IMG/VR virus record: IMGVR_UViG_3300024518_000549
Span: 1-29,986 of that record
DNA length: 29,986 nucleotides
Strand: one strand, 5' to 3'
Source of the DNA: a virus
The position numbers were made by a program, and so were the translations under genes. Below, piece by piece: positions 12,651 to 22,138 of this stretch (the stretch's first letter is position 1; each line of letters starts with the position of its first letter). Under the pieces are notes generated by a model. It did not search any database. It was not told the DNA's origin and saw only the letters and a list, made by a program, of their open reading frames with translations.

Positions 12651-13586
12651 TTATACTGTCGTTCTTAAAACGATATCAGTTACCTGTGCATACTGAACAC
12701 CAGCAGTAAATCTCATTACGATACGAACATTTTGAGAACCGTCATTTTCTGCCATATCAATCACTCGTACTTCGTTCAAGTCATTTAAAAGACCTGTTCC
12801 AAAGAATAAGTTAGATTTTTCAGCAGCGATAATTGTTCCAGCTGCTGCACCTCTTGCTGGTACAACTGGAATTCCATCAAAGAATAAAGAACCTAAAGAT
12901 TGGTTGTTTCCTTTGTTTTCGTATCCGTTAGCACCTTGTCCACCAGACTGGAAACCACCTAAAGCTCTTGTGTAAGCTCTAATTACATCAGAAGCAGCAT
13001 AGATATATAAATCTTCTGAGCCATAAACAGCTGTTGGAATTGCATCTACAACAGAACCTAATTCAGCGATAACATTTGCAGCTGTAATTGCAGCACCTGT
13101 TAATTCTTGTCCAGCTGGTAAATCTGCATCAGCAGCTAATTTAGTTCCGAAACCGTCAAACTGTCCACTTACAGCAGTTGAACCAGACCAGATATTTTTT
13201 TCCGTTCTATCAGCTACTTTTGCAGCAACGTGAGCTAGTACGAAATCAGCAAAGTTTGGCGCTAAGTTATCGAATGCCGAGAAGCCCATTTGTTCAGCTT
13301 CAAAAGAATCGTGTAAGTCTTTCTTACAGATGTCCATATTAACCTGAAATTCTTCTGGTTGTAGGATAGCTTCTGTTAAAGTTAGCGTTCCTTGATTTGG
13401 CTCAAACCCACAAGATGCATCTTTTACGATGTCATCAGTTGAAGCCTTCTGAATTACAGATTTAAATTTTACGTTTGGCATTACGGTAATTAACCCTTTA
13501 TCCAAAGTGTCAGCAGATAGTAAAGCAGCAGCGATATACTTGCCACTAAATTCTCCAGCATAAGTTGTTGTTAATGATACACTCAT
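12651..13586 (-). CDS. major capsid protein
   Basis: The 311-residue protein has the layout of an HK97-type coat protein: an N-terminal arm (MSVSLTTTYAGEFSGKYIAA), a long helix region (DLHDSFEAEQMGFSAFDNLAP), a central domain with DVIRAYTRALGGFQSG, and C-terminal strands LFFGTGLLNDLNEVRVID and VRIVMRFTAGVQYAQVTDIVL. It follows the acidic scaffold-like gene and a protease gene, the usual head order, and has its own terminator. Its codon use looks smoother and less AT-biased than neighbouring small genes, as expected for a highly expressed virion protein. The HK97-fold assignment is inference from layout. Confidence 0.85.
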   Translation of the reverse strand: MSVSLTTTYAGEFSGKYIAAALLSADTLDKGLITVMPNVKFKSVIQKASTDDIVKDASCGFEPNQGTLTLTEAILQPEEFQVNMDICKKDLHDSFEAEQMGFSAFDNLAPNFADFVLAHVAAKVADRTEKNIWSGSTAVSGQFDGFGTKLAADADLPAGQELTGAAITAANVIAELGSVVDAIPTAVYGSEDLYIYAASDVIRAYTRALGGFQSGGQGANGYENKGNNQSLGSLFFDGIPVVPARGAAAGTIIAAEKSNLFFGTGLLNDLNEVRVIDMAENDGSQNVRIVMRFTAGVQYAQVTDIVLRTTV

Positions 13587-13607
13587 TTTATTTAGTTTTA
13601 GTTGTTA

Positions 13608-14222
13608 TTAATTATTTAGTCTTGACATTACTCTATCAATAGTAGTGCTTTTTCTGTTTTTAGAAACACTGAATTTTGATATAGCTTTGTTTACTTCTGG
13701 ATTTGATACGATAGGCTCGGCACTTGGCTCGTTTAGTTCAGCTTGTACTTCAACAGGTACTTCATTTAACTCAACTTTTTCGTGTTTAGCTAATTCTTCT
13801 GTTAAAAGGTTTCCTAAGTCCTCGCTTAAATCTTCTTTTGGTTCTAGCATTGCTTTGATTTCTTCAATCATATCTTTAACTTCTGCTAGTTCTTCTTTAG
13901 TAGCATAGCCTAAAGATTCTTCTTCTTCCGCTGCTTCAACCTCAACTTCTTCTTCTTCGGTTTCTTCTTCGGCTTCAGCATCTTTAATTTCAGAAATTAC
14001 ACCTTCTTCAGCTACTACTAATATTTTACCATCTTCAAGAATGTAGTCACCAACAGGCAAAGCTACTTTTTCATCTTCTGTAACGATAAACACTTCCACG
14101 CCACTTTCAAACGAATCAGCTTCGATGACTGTACCGTTGTCTAGTTTAGCTTGTTCTAGCTTAACTTCCTCGTTAAGGTTTAGAACGTCTTTGATTTTTT
14201 CAATCACTTTGTTTGATTTCAT
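13608..14222 (-). CDS. acidic scaffold-like head assembly protein
   Basis: The 204-residue protein has a helical N-terminus (MKSNKVIEKIKDVLNLNEEV) and a small beta domain (NGTVIEADSFESGVEVFIV, PVGDYILEDGKILVV). Next comes an extremely Glu-rich run (about 86-105), a coiled coil (KEELAEVKDMIEEIKAML), and a basic C-terminus (SKFSVSKNRKSTTIDRVMSRL). Acidic, helical proteins with basic ends placed just upstream of the capsid gene are typically scaffolds that template the procapsid and are removed on maturation. The nearby XkdF-like protease candidate could cut it. Confidence 0.75.
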   Translation of the reverse strand: MKSNKVIEKIKDVLNLNEEVKLEQAKLDNGTVIEADSFESGVEVFIVTEDEKVALPVGDYILEDGKILVVAEEGVISEIKDAEAEEETEEEEVEVEAAEEEESLGYATKEELAEVKDMIEEIKAMLEPKEDLSEDLGNLLTEELAKHEKVELNEVPVEVQAELNEPSAEPIVSNPEVNKAISKFSVSKNRKSTTIDRVMSRLNN

Positions 14223-14261
14223 ACTTATATATAATTTAGATTAATTTAATTTGCATTTTTA

Positions 14262-14642
14262 TTATCCTAACATAGCATAAAGACCATTTGCGGATTTATC
14301 TGCTCTTGATTGTAATTCTGATAAATCACTTCTATATGCTTGTAATTGTCTAATAGATATTTTTGCCTCAGGTGGCAGTTCAATCCCTAAATCTTTTGCA
14401 GAAGAAACTAATTTTTTAACATCGCTATCTGTAGCATCAATTCTTTTAACTATAGCTTTTGATTTGTTAGCAATGTCATCTACTTCATTTGCTGCTCTTC
14501 TTATAGCACCGCTTAAAGCATCTGCATCAGATTTTATTTTATTATAAGTTTTTTCAATATCATCAACTAAAGCCAACTCAATTTTTTGATTAGATAATTC
14601 CTCTTTATTTAAGTGTTTGTAAACTTTTTTTAAATTGTTCAT
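14262..14642 (-). CDS. helical coiled-coil protein in the head module
   Basis: A 126-residue almost fully helical protein (KAIVKRIDATDSDVKKLVSSA, IRQLQAYRSDLSELQSR) with heptad patterning and no cysteines or membrane segments. It lies 28 nt after a fibre-like gene and 39 nt before the scaffold-like gene. It may help scaffold assembly or be a minor virion component. No family is recognised. Confidence 0.7.
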   Translation of the reverse strand: MNNLKKVYKHLNKEELSNQKIELALVDDIEKTYNKIKSDADALSGAIRRAANEVDDIANKSKAIVKRIDATDSDVKKLVSSAKDLGIELPPEAKISIRQLQAYRSDLSELQSRADKSANGLYAMLG

Positions 14643-14670
14643 TTTATTTATTTATTAATTTGTATTTTCG

Positions 14671-15120
14671 TTATGCTTTTTTCTGAATTATGAACCACTG
14701 TAAGCCATCACTCCAAACTTGAATACCCTCATAAGCCTTGTTAATTACATAAGCAGCCGTTGACCCATCTAAAGTGTCGCTACCTATTGGTGTTAGCTCC
14801 GTTCTTGTAGCCGTTGCATAACCACCGTTAGATATAATTCTAATTATTCTATTTGTACTACTAGCAGCACTAGGTAGGTTTAAGACTTGCGTTCCATTTG
14901 CACCACTCCAAGAAAGTTTAATTAGTATTGAGTTTTGATATGCTGCATCGCCTAAACTTACTGTAACATCTGGCTCAACCGTTAGGCTTGTAGGGATTAA
15001 ATAGTTGTCTATGTGATTTAATGATGTTTGTTTTGTAACGCCACCTTGTACGATTGCAAACAGTTCACCGCCTTGTAAATCTGTGGCTATTGGTAAAGCA
15101 CTTATTTTTGAATTTGCCAT
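14671..15120 (-). CDS. virion accessory/fibre-like protein
   Basis: The 149-residue protein opens MANSKISALPIATDLQGGEL and continues AIVQGGVTKQTSLNHID. This is the "I-S-x-L-x-x-A-x-x-L-x-G-x-E-L-x-x-I-V-Q-x-G-x-T-x-K" attachment sequence I recognise from many phage fibre and decoration proteins. The rest is beta-rich (VLNLPSAASSTNRIIRIISN, GIQVWSDGLQWFIIQ). It is probably a virion surface or decoration protein anchored through its N-terminus. It overlaps the upstream Cys-rich gene by one base. Confidence 0.72.
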   Translation of the reverse strand: MANSKISALPIATDLQGGELFAIVQGGVTKQTSLNHIDNYLIPTSLTVEPDVTVSLGDAAYQNSILIKLSWSGANGTQVLNLPSAASSTNRIIRIISNGGYATATRTELTPIGSDTLDGSTAAYVINKAYEGIQVWSDGLQWFIIQKKA

Positions 15121-15344
15121 TATGGTATAATATTATAGTTATCTTCTTGAAGTATTAAATCTCCGTTTTCTTGTACTAAAAAATCTTCTTGTATAGTTGC
15201 TGAAATACTCCCTATTCCTTGTGCTATAATATCACCATTACAGCATTCAATAGAATAAGCGTCCCTATCCCTACATAAGCAACCCCTACGACCGTTTCTA
15301 GGACTTGTTTTGCTTGGCGTAAAATACTTTGACCACCTACCCAT
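15120..15344 (-). CDS. 74-residue Cys-containing protein between protease and head genes
   Basis: Opens MGRWSKYFTPSKTSPRNGRR, then GCLCRDRDAYSIECCNGD with four cysteines (C22, C24, C34, C35), then AQGIGSI and an acidic end. The CLC...ECC arrangement could bind zinc or form disulfides in the virion. Short proteins with an RGCxCxD...YSxxCCxG core occur in Bacteroidota phage head clusters in my recollection, but I know no function. The start overlaps the protease gene by 8 nt. Confidence 0.72.
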   Translation of the reverse strand: MGRWSKYFTPSKTSPRNGRRGCLCRDRDAYSIECCNGDIIAQGIGSISATIQEDFLVQENGDLILQEDNYNIIP

Positions 15345-15942
15345 TATTTTCGCTTTCTTTTATGATGTCAATTATTTCTTGAACCATTAAATCCTCTTTA
15401 GATAACCCTTCGTTAATCGGTTCTTTTGGACGTTCCATCTTATCAGCGAAGTAACCCTCAATACTAAAACCTTTTACTTTACCAGTTTTTACAAACTCAT
15501 TCCAGATTTTATCGTTGTTTACTTTAACACTACCAACCCAAGAACCTAAAGGTAAGTCCATTCCAAACTTCACACTCTTATCGTGTACTTTATCTTCAAC
15601 TATCCAACTTTCAACTAAACTTAAACCTTCTAATTCGTACTGATGTTCTAGTGTTGAGTTGTTTTGTTTGCTATTCATTAAATACATCTGGGACGCTTTT
15701 AAGACAGTATCTTTTGAAAAATATATGTAGTATTCATCTTCGCCATTGCGTCTGTAAATAGGCTTGTTAGGTATTAATAAAGCACCCATTAATATCCTAC
15801 GCTCACCATCTATTTCTGCAAGTTTAAACTCTTGGCTTTTTAAAGCAACAAAATCTTCTTCAATTGCTGGTGATTCCACAACGCTTATAGCTTCTATCCC
15901 TAGTTCGCTTTCTTCGTCTAATATCAATTCGACTATTCTCAT
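15337..15942 (-). CDS. XkdF-like putative prohead serine protease
   Basis: The 201-residue protein begins RIVELILDEESELGIEAISV followed by VESPAIEEDF, the hallmark opening of the XkdF/peptidase S78_2 family. NKPIYRRNGEDEYYIYFS, NSTLEHQYELEGLSLVESWI (with a possible catalytic His and Ser) and LPLGSWVGSVKV follow in the family order, and KGFSIEGYF closes the fold. It should trim the scaffold or capsid inside the prohead. It starts the head module, 35 nt after the tape measure gene. Confidence 0.82.
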   Translation of the reverse strand: MRIVELILDEESELGIEAISVVESPAIEEDFVALKSQEFKLAEIDGERRILMGALLIPNKPIYRRNGEDEYYIYFSKDTVLKASQMYLMNSKQNNSTLEHQYELEGLSLVESWIVEDKVHDKSVKFGMDLPLGSWVGSVKVNNDKIWNEFVKTGKVKGFSIEGYFADKMERPKEPINEGLSKEDLMVQEIIDIIKESENNG

Positions 15943-15977
15943 AATAATATATAATTAAATTTATTTATTTTTGTTTT

Positions 15978-17777
15978 TTATATTGTAGCTCCTTCAACTA
16001 TATTGTTTTCTAAACTTTGTGCTGTTGTCACATCGTTTGAAACTACATAAGCTTGAACTGGTTCGTTTGTTTGACTTGCAACCGCATCACCTAAAGCACT
16101 TGTTTCACTTGCACCAACTACGTTAAAACTTGGGGGGGTTGGAGCAGCACCAACCGAAGCACCACCACCAGCCGAAGCACCGCCACCACCGTTTGGAACT
16201 TTAGTCTTTTTAATGTTTTGTATTTGCTTCATACCAGCAAACACTGCAGCACCTGCTGCTGCAACCCCTAATGCTGGGCCGACCACAGGAATACCAGCTA
16301 AAGAAGCGTAAGAACTTTGAGCAGATTGATAGGTTTGTATTAAGGTAGATGCAATGGCTAAAGCCTTACCAGCAGCAGTCTCTTTACCAGCCAATTCTGA
16401 GAATGAACTTAAAGCGTTTCCGACTTTCGCTAAATTTTCTTCTTTTGCCTTAGTTGTTTTATCATCTAATTCTTTATTTGTAGCTTCAATTTCTTTTTTC
16501 TTGGTTGCTATTGCTACATCATTAGTTAGATTTGTTTGTCTTGATTGCTCTGTAAACTCGTCAAGTGCTATCTGTGCATCAATCTTTGCTTGTGTTTCTG
16601 CATTTGCATTATCAACAACAGCTTGTAGTCTTGCAGATTCTTGGGTTGCATATTCTTCATCAATAGCTTTTAAGGCTTCTAATTTTAAAACCTCATCTTC
16701 TATTTGTTCAGCATTAAACCTTTTTCGCTCTATTGATAAAGTGCTTTCACTTTCTAGCTTTGAGTTTGTAAGCTCTATCTGTTCCCTATCTAATGCTAAA
16801 TCGTTTGCTTTTTGTTCTGACCTAAAACCTTCTATTTGAGCCAAAACCCCTAACCTATTAGCTAAGGCATCTGTGACCGCTACTTGGTTTTCAATAGAAT
16901 TGTTTTTAGCTGCTTCGGCTTGTGCTGATGCAAGTTGAGCGTCTGCGGTTGCTAACATTGCTTTCTCCTGTTGTTCTAAAACAAGTAAAAGTTCGTCATT
17001 TGCTTTTTTACGTTCGCTTATGCTGTTACGTTCTTCATCGCGTATTTGTCTAAGTTGCTCGGCTTGTCTGTCGTACTTCTCAACTAAAAGTGTTTGTTGT
17101 GCTGCTGCTAATTCAGCGGAATTTGCTAGTTTAACATTTTCTTGTGCTGCTTTTAAAGTTTCTGTTGCATAATTCTTAACCGCTTCAGCTGACTTCTCAA
17201 CAAACTCTTTGCCTTTATCAAAAGAATCATTAACACCTGTTAAAACATCTAGACTTTCTTTACCAGCACTTTTAACGTCATCTAAAGCACCAGCAAAATC
17301 GCCACTAAATACTTTTTTAACGGCACTAGCTAGGTAGCCTAAAGTATCTAAGTAACTATCAAATCGTTCCTGTATGTTTTCTTTAAATGCCTTAGCAAAA
17401 CTTTTTAAAGATTCTAAAGGGTTTTTAAATATAGCATCAAAAAACTTAATGACCCCGCCTGTATTATTAACAATAAAATTAACAAAGTCGTTAAATACAA
17501 TACTTACAGCTTCAAAGGTTGTGTTGAATATATCAGCAACTTTTTGGTTTTGCATAAAAACCTCGCCAAGCTTTGCTAATGCAGCCACAACCAATCCAAT
17601 ACCTGTTGCTTTTATAGCTGTACCCAGACCCTTAAAGCCTTTCGATGCTGCTGACGTTCCTTTTTCTACATTTGCAGTTGCATCACCTAAGCTGACTAAA
17701 CCAGAATTAACTTGCTCTATTCCTTTGACAGCACCTTTACTATCTACGTTTAAATTAATAGTTTTTTCTATTGCCAT
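15978..17777 (-). CDS. tape measure protein
   Basis: The 599-residue protein opens with MAIEKTINLNVDSKGAVKGI and a helical region with VNSGLVSLGDATANVEKG. A hydrophobic segment (GIGLVVAALAKLGEVFM) is followed by a long Ala/Glu/Lys-rich coiled-coil body (about 190-455) and a second hydrophobic stretch VVGPALGVAAAGAAVFAG. After a Gly/Ala-rich linker it ends PVQAYVVSNDVTTAQSLE. This layout is typical of tape measures in Bacteroidota siphophages. At about 0.15 nm per residue it predicts a tail near 90 nm, supporting a siphovirus. It is shorter than many tape measures but in proportion to a 30-kb genome. Confidence 0.88.
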   Translation of the reverse strand: MAIEKTINLNVDSKGAVKGIEQVNSGLVSLGDATANVEKGTSAASKGFKGLGTAIKATGIGLVVAALAKLGEVFMQNQKVADIFNTTFEAVSIVFNDFVNFIVNNTGGVIKFFDAIFKNPLESLKSFAKAFKENIQERFDSYLDTLGYLASAVKKVFSGDFAGALDDVKSAGKESLDVLTGVNDSFDKGKEFVEKSAEAVKNYATETLKAAQENVKLANSAELAAAQQTLLVEKYDRQAEQLRQIRDEERNSISERKKANDELLLVLEQQEKAMLATADAQLASAQAEAAKNNSIENQVAVTDALANRLGVLAQIEGFRSEQKANDLALDREQIELTNSKLESESTLSIERKRFNAEQIEDEVLKLEALKAIDEEYATQESARLQAVVDNANAETQAKIDAQIALDEFTEQSRQTNLTNDVAIATKKKEIEATNKELDDKTTKAKEENLAKVGNALSSFSELAGKETAAGKALAIASTLIQTYQSAQSSYASLAGIPVVGPALGVAAAGAAVFAGMKQIQNIKKTKVPNGGGGASAGGGASVGAAPTPPSFNVVGASETSALGDAVASQTNEPVQAYVVSNDVTTAQSLENNIVEGATI

Positions 17778-17908
17778 TGTAACTCTTGTTTTAAAGTTTT
17801 GTAACCTTCTTTAATTGTTGTAGGTAGTTTGTATTTACCTTGTGCTATTCGCAAATTTTCGGTTTCTCCGTTAGCGTATTTTAAACTCTCTATTATTAAT
17901 TTAATCAT
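17768..17908 (-). CDS. 46-residue small protein between tail tip and tape measure genes
   Basis: ATG 17908 to TAG 17768, overlapping the tape measure start by 10 nt. The product MIKLIIESLKYANGETENLR continues AQGKYKLPTTIKEGYKTLKQ and ends QELQWQ. It is basic and helical, without cysteines. Length and tight overlaps argue for a real gene; function is unknown, possibly a tail assembly helper. Confidence 0.65.
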   Translation of the reverse strand: MIKLIIESLKYANGETENLRIAQGKYKLPTTIKEGYKTLKQELQWQ

Positions 17909-17913
17909 ATTTT

Positions 17914-20490
17914 TTAGTTTGAATTTATAAATATATCAGAATCAAATGATGAACCTTCGTTTGAACCAACAGTATAAACAGCTCTTAAAGAAATTTTGTA
18001 AGTTGTTTTATTTTCTAAAGACGTAATTGTTTTGCTCGTTCCTGTTTCTGAGCTTAAAAATTCATTGTTTAAATAAATATCGTACCTATCAAAATTAGGG
18101 TCTGTAATAGCTCCCCACTGCAATCCGATACTTGTACCCCCCTGACTAGTTATCTCTAAACCTTGTACCCTTCCGAAGCTTCCTATTTGTCCATTAATCT
18201 GTTGTCTTGTATCTGCTTGAAGGTTATACAATTCCAAGTCACTCTTGTTTGTTAATAGGTTTGTTTTTATACTGTTTATTCTGTATTCTGTTTTATCAAT
18301 AATAAAGATGTCGTTTAAGTTATATTTTAAAATTATATTTAAAGGTAGATAAGCTGACACTTTTGTTTTACGTGAATTTCTAGCAAATAAATTAGCCACA
18401 TAATTTCTGTAATACTTAGTAAATAAATCATTTGATTGATTAAGTTGGGCGGCAGTCCCAGAGCCTAAAGTGTATTCGTCAATCTCTACGCCAAAATTTA
18501 AAGTTTCTGTTAAAAACCCTGTTGTTGTATTCGATATAGAATTAGAAGGTCTTAAATAGCTACTTATTCCAGTAAGCGTATTGTCTAAGTTATCCCATAA
18601 TAAATTAGTGGTTGATGTTGAAGTAGAAGCTGCATAAAACAATAAAGGCTTTCCTATCGTTGGTTCAAATTTCTTGTCCAACATTGCACCTTGTCCAATT
18701 GTTGTAAGTGTTCCGTTATCTTCATCGCTCAAACGTTCGTACATCATTTTTTCAAAATCAAGCTCTATCTTGTAGTTGCTTCCATCCCATTCATCATTCC
18801 CATAACTTTCTTGTGCAAATACATTGCCTTGTAATTCTTCTGCATATTGAACCAGAAAAGATTTTTTACTTTTAAAATCAAAAACCATATTTTTAAACTG
18901 CAATAGCTTTGACACTGAAGATTTACTTGTGTCCACATATTCGGTAATGTCATAAGATACACCAGCGTTATAATAGTCATCTAAAGGTAAAACATTAATA
19001 ATTCCATCTTCTTTGTATGCAGTTAAATTGTACATTAAAAACAAGTTCTTTAGAAAATCAAATATTTTCATCTTAGGTATTTGCCTACTTATTGTAATTG
19101 TGTTTTCTGATGCTGGTGCGTCTTTTTCATAAGTAGATTGGCGAATAGTTGTAAACTGCCCACCGCCATTGTCAAAAACTTCTTTAACTAACAAACTTTG
19201 TGAAATTCCAACAGTGTTTTCGGCATTTATATTTATTACTGAAAGTATTGGCATCTCTCCATAAGTTTGAGGGGTAAAGTCATAGCGGAATGTTTGCGTC
19301 CCAGTTCCACTTTCTTCAAATAAAGTTGCACTATTTGACCCCCTTAGTATTTGTACGTCATAACTTTGATTTTGGTCAAGTGTTGTAACTGTTAAATAAA
19401 ATTCATATACTATATAACCAACAAACAAAGGTTCATTTGTGTAACGAGGTCTTGCGATTCTAAGCTCGTCACCGCTTACAAGTTCGTAGTTATTTCCTGT
19501 ATCATCTGGTTGGAAGAATAAATTAGAAATATTTTGAACTCCACCGCCTTCAATAGAATTTGATAAAAACCCTTCCTCTCTGTGAAGCCACATATATAAT
19601 TTCCTAAAGTTTGGACTATTAAAAAATTCTTCGCTAAACTTAATTTGTGGATAAGTTGTTTCTATTGCATCAATAATAACTTTAGTTTTTAAAGCTGGTT
19701 TTAAATCTGCGAAGTTTATCCAATTATCTGTTATGTGGTCTTTGTATTGTCCATTTTTATATCTCATATTTTTACTGTGAGTTATAAGAGGGAATATTAA
19801 GTCATCACCTTCAGCAGTACCAATAAACTTACTTCTAACGAAATCGTTAGTTAAAACGAAATTTAAAGAATCAGGATATGTTAAAGAGCTTAATTCATTC
19901 TCTGCTAGTAGTTCTTTAAACTCAACCGTTTCACCAGTAAATACTAATTTATAAGAATAAGCTACATTGTTTTTTAAATCAACTGAAGTAAGACGCATCT
20001 TACCAGACTTGTAATTAACGCCATTTAGCTGAATAAGTCCATCGCCTTGATACCTAGCATCAAAACTATTATTAACATCCACGTCATAGTAATGCTTAAA
20101 GAACTTATTATTGTGCTTAGAAGCTGGAACGCTAAACTGTTGGCTAAAGGGTGCAAATATCTTTGCTGGGTCTTTTACATTCTGAATAGTGTCTGTAATT
20201 GAAACGCTCTCGTCATTAAATAATTCTAGCTTTGTAAAGTCATCATATATTTGATATGTTTTTGACCCTGAAAATATACCGCCACTAATATCTAAAGTAT
20301 CGTTTCCGCTTGGAGCTATTGCAGTAATCTTTCCTTCAATTCCTGTTGATATATCTTTGATGATTTGCCCTACACTAAAGTTCCCATTTGTGAAATCTGT
20401 TGAAGTATCTACAAGTCTAGTCGATGATGGAAAGTAACCATCGCTAGTAAATTTATTACCACCTCTAATATATAAGTCAATTATCTGCAT
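17914..20490 (-). CDS. large tail tip/baseplate protein with C-terminal fibronectin III-like domain
   Basis: The 858-residue protein has a conserved-looking N-terminal region with DPAKIFAPFSQQFSVPASKHNN (about 108-129) and NKFFKHYYDVDVNNSFDARY just after. It then has the family block LNGVNYKSGKMRLTSVDLKN, and a middle region with RQIPKMKIFDFLKNLFLMYN that resembles tail-tip (hub) folds. The final about 90 residues (LEITSQGGTSIGLQWGAITD, then YDIYLNNEFL and TSLENKTTYKISLRAVY) form a fibronectin type III-like domain. It is encoded between another tail protein and the tape measure. It probably forms the tail tip that touches the host and retains the tape measure. Confidence 0.78.
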   Translation of the reverse strand: MQIIDLYIRGGNKFTSDGYFPSSTRLVDTSTDFTNGNFSVGQIIKDISTGIEGKITAIAPSGNDTLDISGGIFSGSKTYQIYDDFTKLELFNDESVSITDTIQNVKDPAKIFAPFSQQFSVPASKHNNKFFKHYYDVDVNNSFDARYQGDGLIQLNGVNYKSGKMRLTSVDLKNNVAYSYKLVFTGETVEFKELLAENELSSLTYPDSLNFVLTNDFVRSKFIGTAEGDDLIFPLITHSKNMRYKNGQYKDHITDNWINFADLKPALKTKVIIDAIETTYPQIKFSEEFFNSPNFRKLYMWLHREEGFLSNSIEGGGVQNISNLFFQPDDTGNNYELVSGDELRIARPRYTNEPLFVGYIVYEFYLTVTTLDQNQSYDVQILRGSNSATLFEESGTGTQTFRYDFTPQTYGEMPILSVININAENTVGISQSLLVKEVFDNGGGQFTTIRQSTYEKDAPASENTITISRQIPKMKIFDFLKNLFLMYNLTAYKEDGIINVLPLDDYYNAGVSYDITEYVDTSKSSVSKLLQFKNMVFDFKSKKSFLVQYAEELQGNVFAQESYGNDEWDGSNYKIELDFEKMMYERLSDEDNGTLTTIGQGAMLDKKFEPTIGKPLLFYAASTSTSTTNLLWDNLDNTLTGISSYLRPSNSISNTTTGFLTETLNFGVEIDEYTLGSGTAAQLNQSNDLFTKYYRNYVANLFARNSRKTKVSAYLPLNIILKYNLNDIFIIDKTEYRINSIKTNLLTNKSDLELYNLQADTRQQINGQIGSFGRVQGLEITSQGGTSIGLQWGAITDPNFDRYDIYLNNEFLSSETGTSKTITSLENKTTYKISLRAVYTVGSNEGSSFDSDIFINSN

Positions 20491-21606
20491 CTATCTTATG
20501 TTGTTTATAGTGTCAAAAGCAAAGTCTATTTTTATAGTGTAGTTAATTAGCTTGTCGTTAAGACTAGTTTTATAACTGAAGCTAGAATCTGTTACATTTA
20601 TTGGTAAAACATTCCCATCTATTTCTATCCAACAGTCCTCGCTTAATTGCATTTGTTTAAAGACTTCGTTGTATGCTTCTGGATAAAACCCTGTGTTTAA
20701 GTCCATTTTTTCAGTACCCATTTTAAAAAGGTTCTTCTGTTGGTGCTTATCTACTGCATAGCTATTTGATACAAGTGTATTTCTTTTGAAAGATTCTTTT
20801 TTAGTTGATAGTTGTTTATTGCTTCGCTTAAAAAACCATATATCTTGCAATGCTCCAAACTTGTTTATAAAACTTAATTTGTAAGGCTCGTATTTGCATT
20901 CTTCAATATTATCTACTTTGATTAAATCAACGCTTCCAACTATTGAGTTTATATATATAGTATCAACTGGAAATAAAGCCGTACTATCTAAGAACTGATT
21001 TAAACAAAGACTACCTTCAAAAGTACCACCATCATTTAAAACCCTTTCTTCAAATTCATCTGCTGGGTTTATTGTATTGGTTACATATTGTATTTGAGTT
21101 GATGACCCAGATGTTACACTAAAGTTTTTTTCATATAGCTGCTGACCATTTGAGTAAAAATAAACGTTGGATACTTTGCTAGTATCAACAGGCAAATAAA
21201 TAGGAGCATCGTCTAGCTTTACTATTGTTAAATTAGACTGTAATAAACCAGAATCATTTTGTGGGTTTATACCTTGCTCAAAATAACCATAACCATAAAA
21301 CCCTTTATTAAGTACGATAGGTAGCGTAGTTTCAGTACCAGCAACAATCTTTGTGATTTCATAATCAACCCAGACTATTTCTGTTTCGTAGTCATCAGCG
21401 TTATAAGTTATATAATCTCTTACAAGTTCAGCAATCTCAAAGTTCACTGTATTATTAACCGCTAAGGCACTAAGGTTGTAGGTTTCCAGAGTTGGTCTGC
21501 TTGTTGTTTGCGTCCCTGTGTATATCCAAACTTTTAATGTCGCAAATGTTAAAAGCGTTTCGTTTAAATATACATAGTAAGGACTTCTTACATTAATTTT
21601 TGCCAT
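20491..21606 (-). CDS. tail protein, distal-tail-like candidate
   Basis: The 371-residue beta-rich protein has an N-terminal domain (MAKINVRSPYYVYLNETLLT) with NFEIAELVRDYI. The C-terminal block includes LSFINKFGALQDIWFFKRSN, and then LNTGFYPEAYNEVFKQMQLS (about 308-327). That second block is one I associate with tail proteins of Bacteroidota siphophages. It abuts the tail-tip gene with no spacing. It may link the tube to the tip (distal-tail role) but the assignment is positional. Confidence 0.7.
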   Translation of the reverse strand: MAKINVRSPYYVYLNETLLTFATLKVWIYTGTQTTSRPTLETYNLSALAVNNTVNFEIAELVRDYITYNADDYETEIVWVDYEITKIVAGTETTLPIVLNKGFYGYGYFEQGINPQNDSGLLQSNLTIVKLDDAPIYLPVDTSKVSNVYFYSNGQQLYEKNFSVTSGSSTQIQYVTNTINPADEFEERVLNDGGTFEGSLCLNQFLDSTALFPVDTIYINSIVGSVDLIKVDNIEECKYEPYKLSFINKFGALQDIWFFKRSNKQLSTKKESFKRNTLVSNSYAVDKHQQKNLFKMGTEKMDLNTGFYPEAYNEVFKQMQLSEDCWIEIDGNVLPINVTDSSFSYKTSLNDKLINYTIKIDFAFDTINNIR

Positions 21607-21607
21607 C

Positions 21608-22138
21608 TTATCGTTCTGTTAATTTTATTAAATCTTTTTCTAGTCCTATTGAATAGGCTTTTATTAATTCATCTGGAAGCCTTTTAAATGCAGCTACAAA
21701 TGGTTTAGTAAAAAACAAACTAGGTTTAATTCCTTTTTGATATATACTTCTAGCAATTAAAAACGCAGTACTTTGGTAGCTTAAAAACCGCCCTGTCTTT
21801 CTGTCTTTAAATTGTATCCTACGTCTTTTAACATAGCTTTGCATTGCTTCGGTTAAACCACCTTTCTTTCCTGTACCACTGCCAAACTTAAAAGGACTGT
21901 TCGGTGCTTTACTGCTTGATGACTTACCTCTAACCCCTTTGTCTTGAAACTCTCCGTATTGTTCCATTTCAAAACCCAGCTCAGCTCCTTTAGCTGTTAG
22001 CTCTACATTATAACCTAAACTGTTATAAAGTCCCTTAGTGTCGTTCTTATCGCTTTTAGATAGATTGCTTCTGGATTGCTGTATAACGTACTTAGCGAAC
22101 TTATTTAATTCTTCTTGTAGGGCTTTGTCTGCTAACAT
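21608..22138 (-). CDS. HK97 gp10-like head-tail joining/tail component
   Basis: The 176-residue protein has a helical N-terminus (LQEELNKFAKYVIQQSRSNL), then DTKGLYNSLGYNVEL and a beta segment with GFEMEQYGEFQDKGVRGKSS. A basic loop follows (SYVKRRRIQFKDRKTGRFLS), then ARSIYQKGIKPSLFFTKPF and a helical end. The EYGxFQDKGVRG and FFTKPF features fit HK97 gp10-like neck proteins. It overlaps the tail terminator-like gene by 7 nt. Confidence 0.72.
   Translation of the reverse strand: MLADKALQEELNKFAKYVIQQSRSNLSKSDKNDTKGLYNSLGYNVELTAKGAELGFEMEQYGEFQDKGVRGKSSSSKAPNSPFKFGSGTGKKGGLTEAMQSYVKRRRIQFKDRKTGRFLSYQSTAFLIARSIYQKGIKPSLFFTKPFVAAFKRLPDELIKAYSIGLEKDLIKLTER

Noticed and set aside
18765-18980. 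Minus-strand 71-codon frame inside the tail-tip gene
   Set aside because: It lies wholly inside the long tail gene in another frame and has low-complexity shadow composition.
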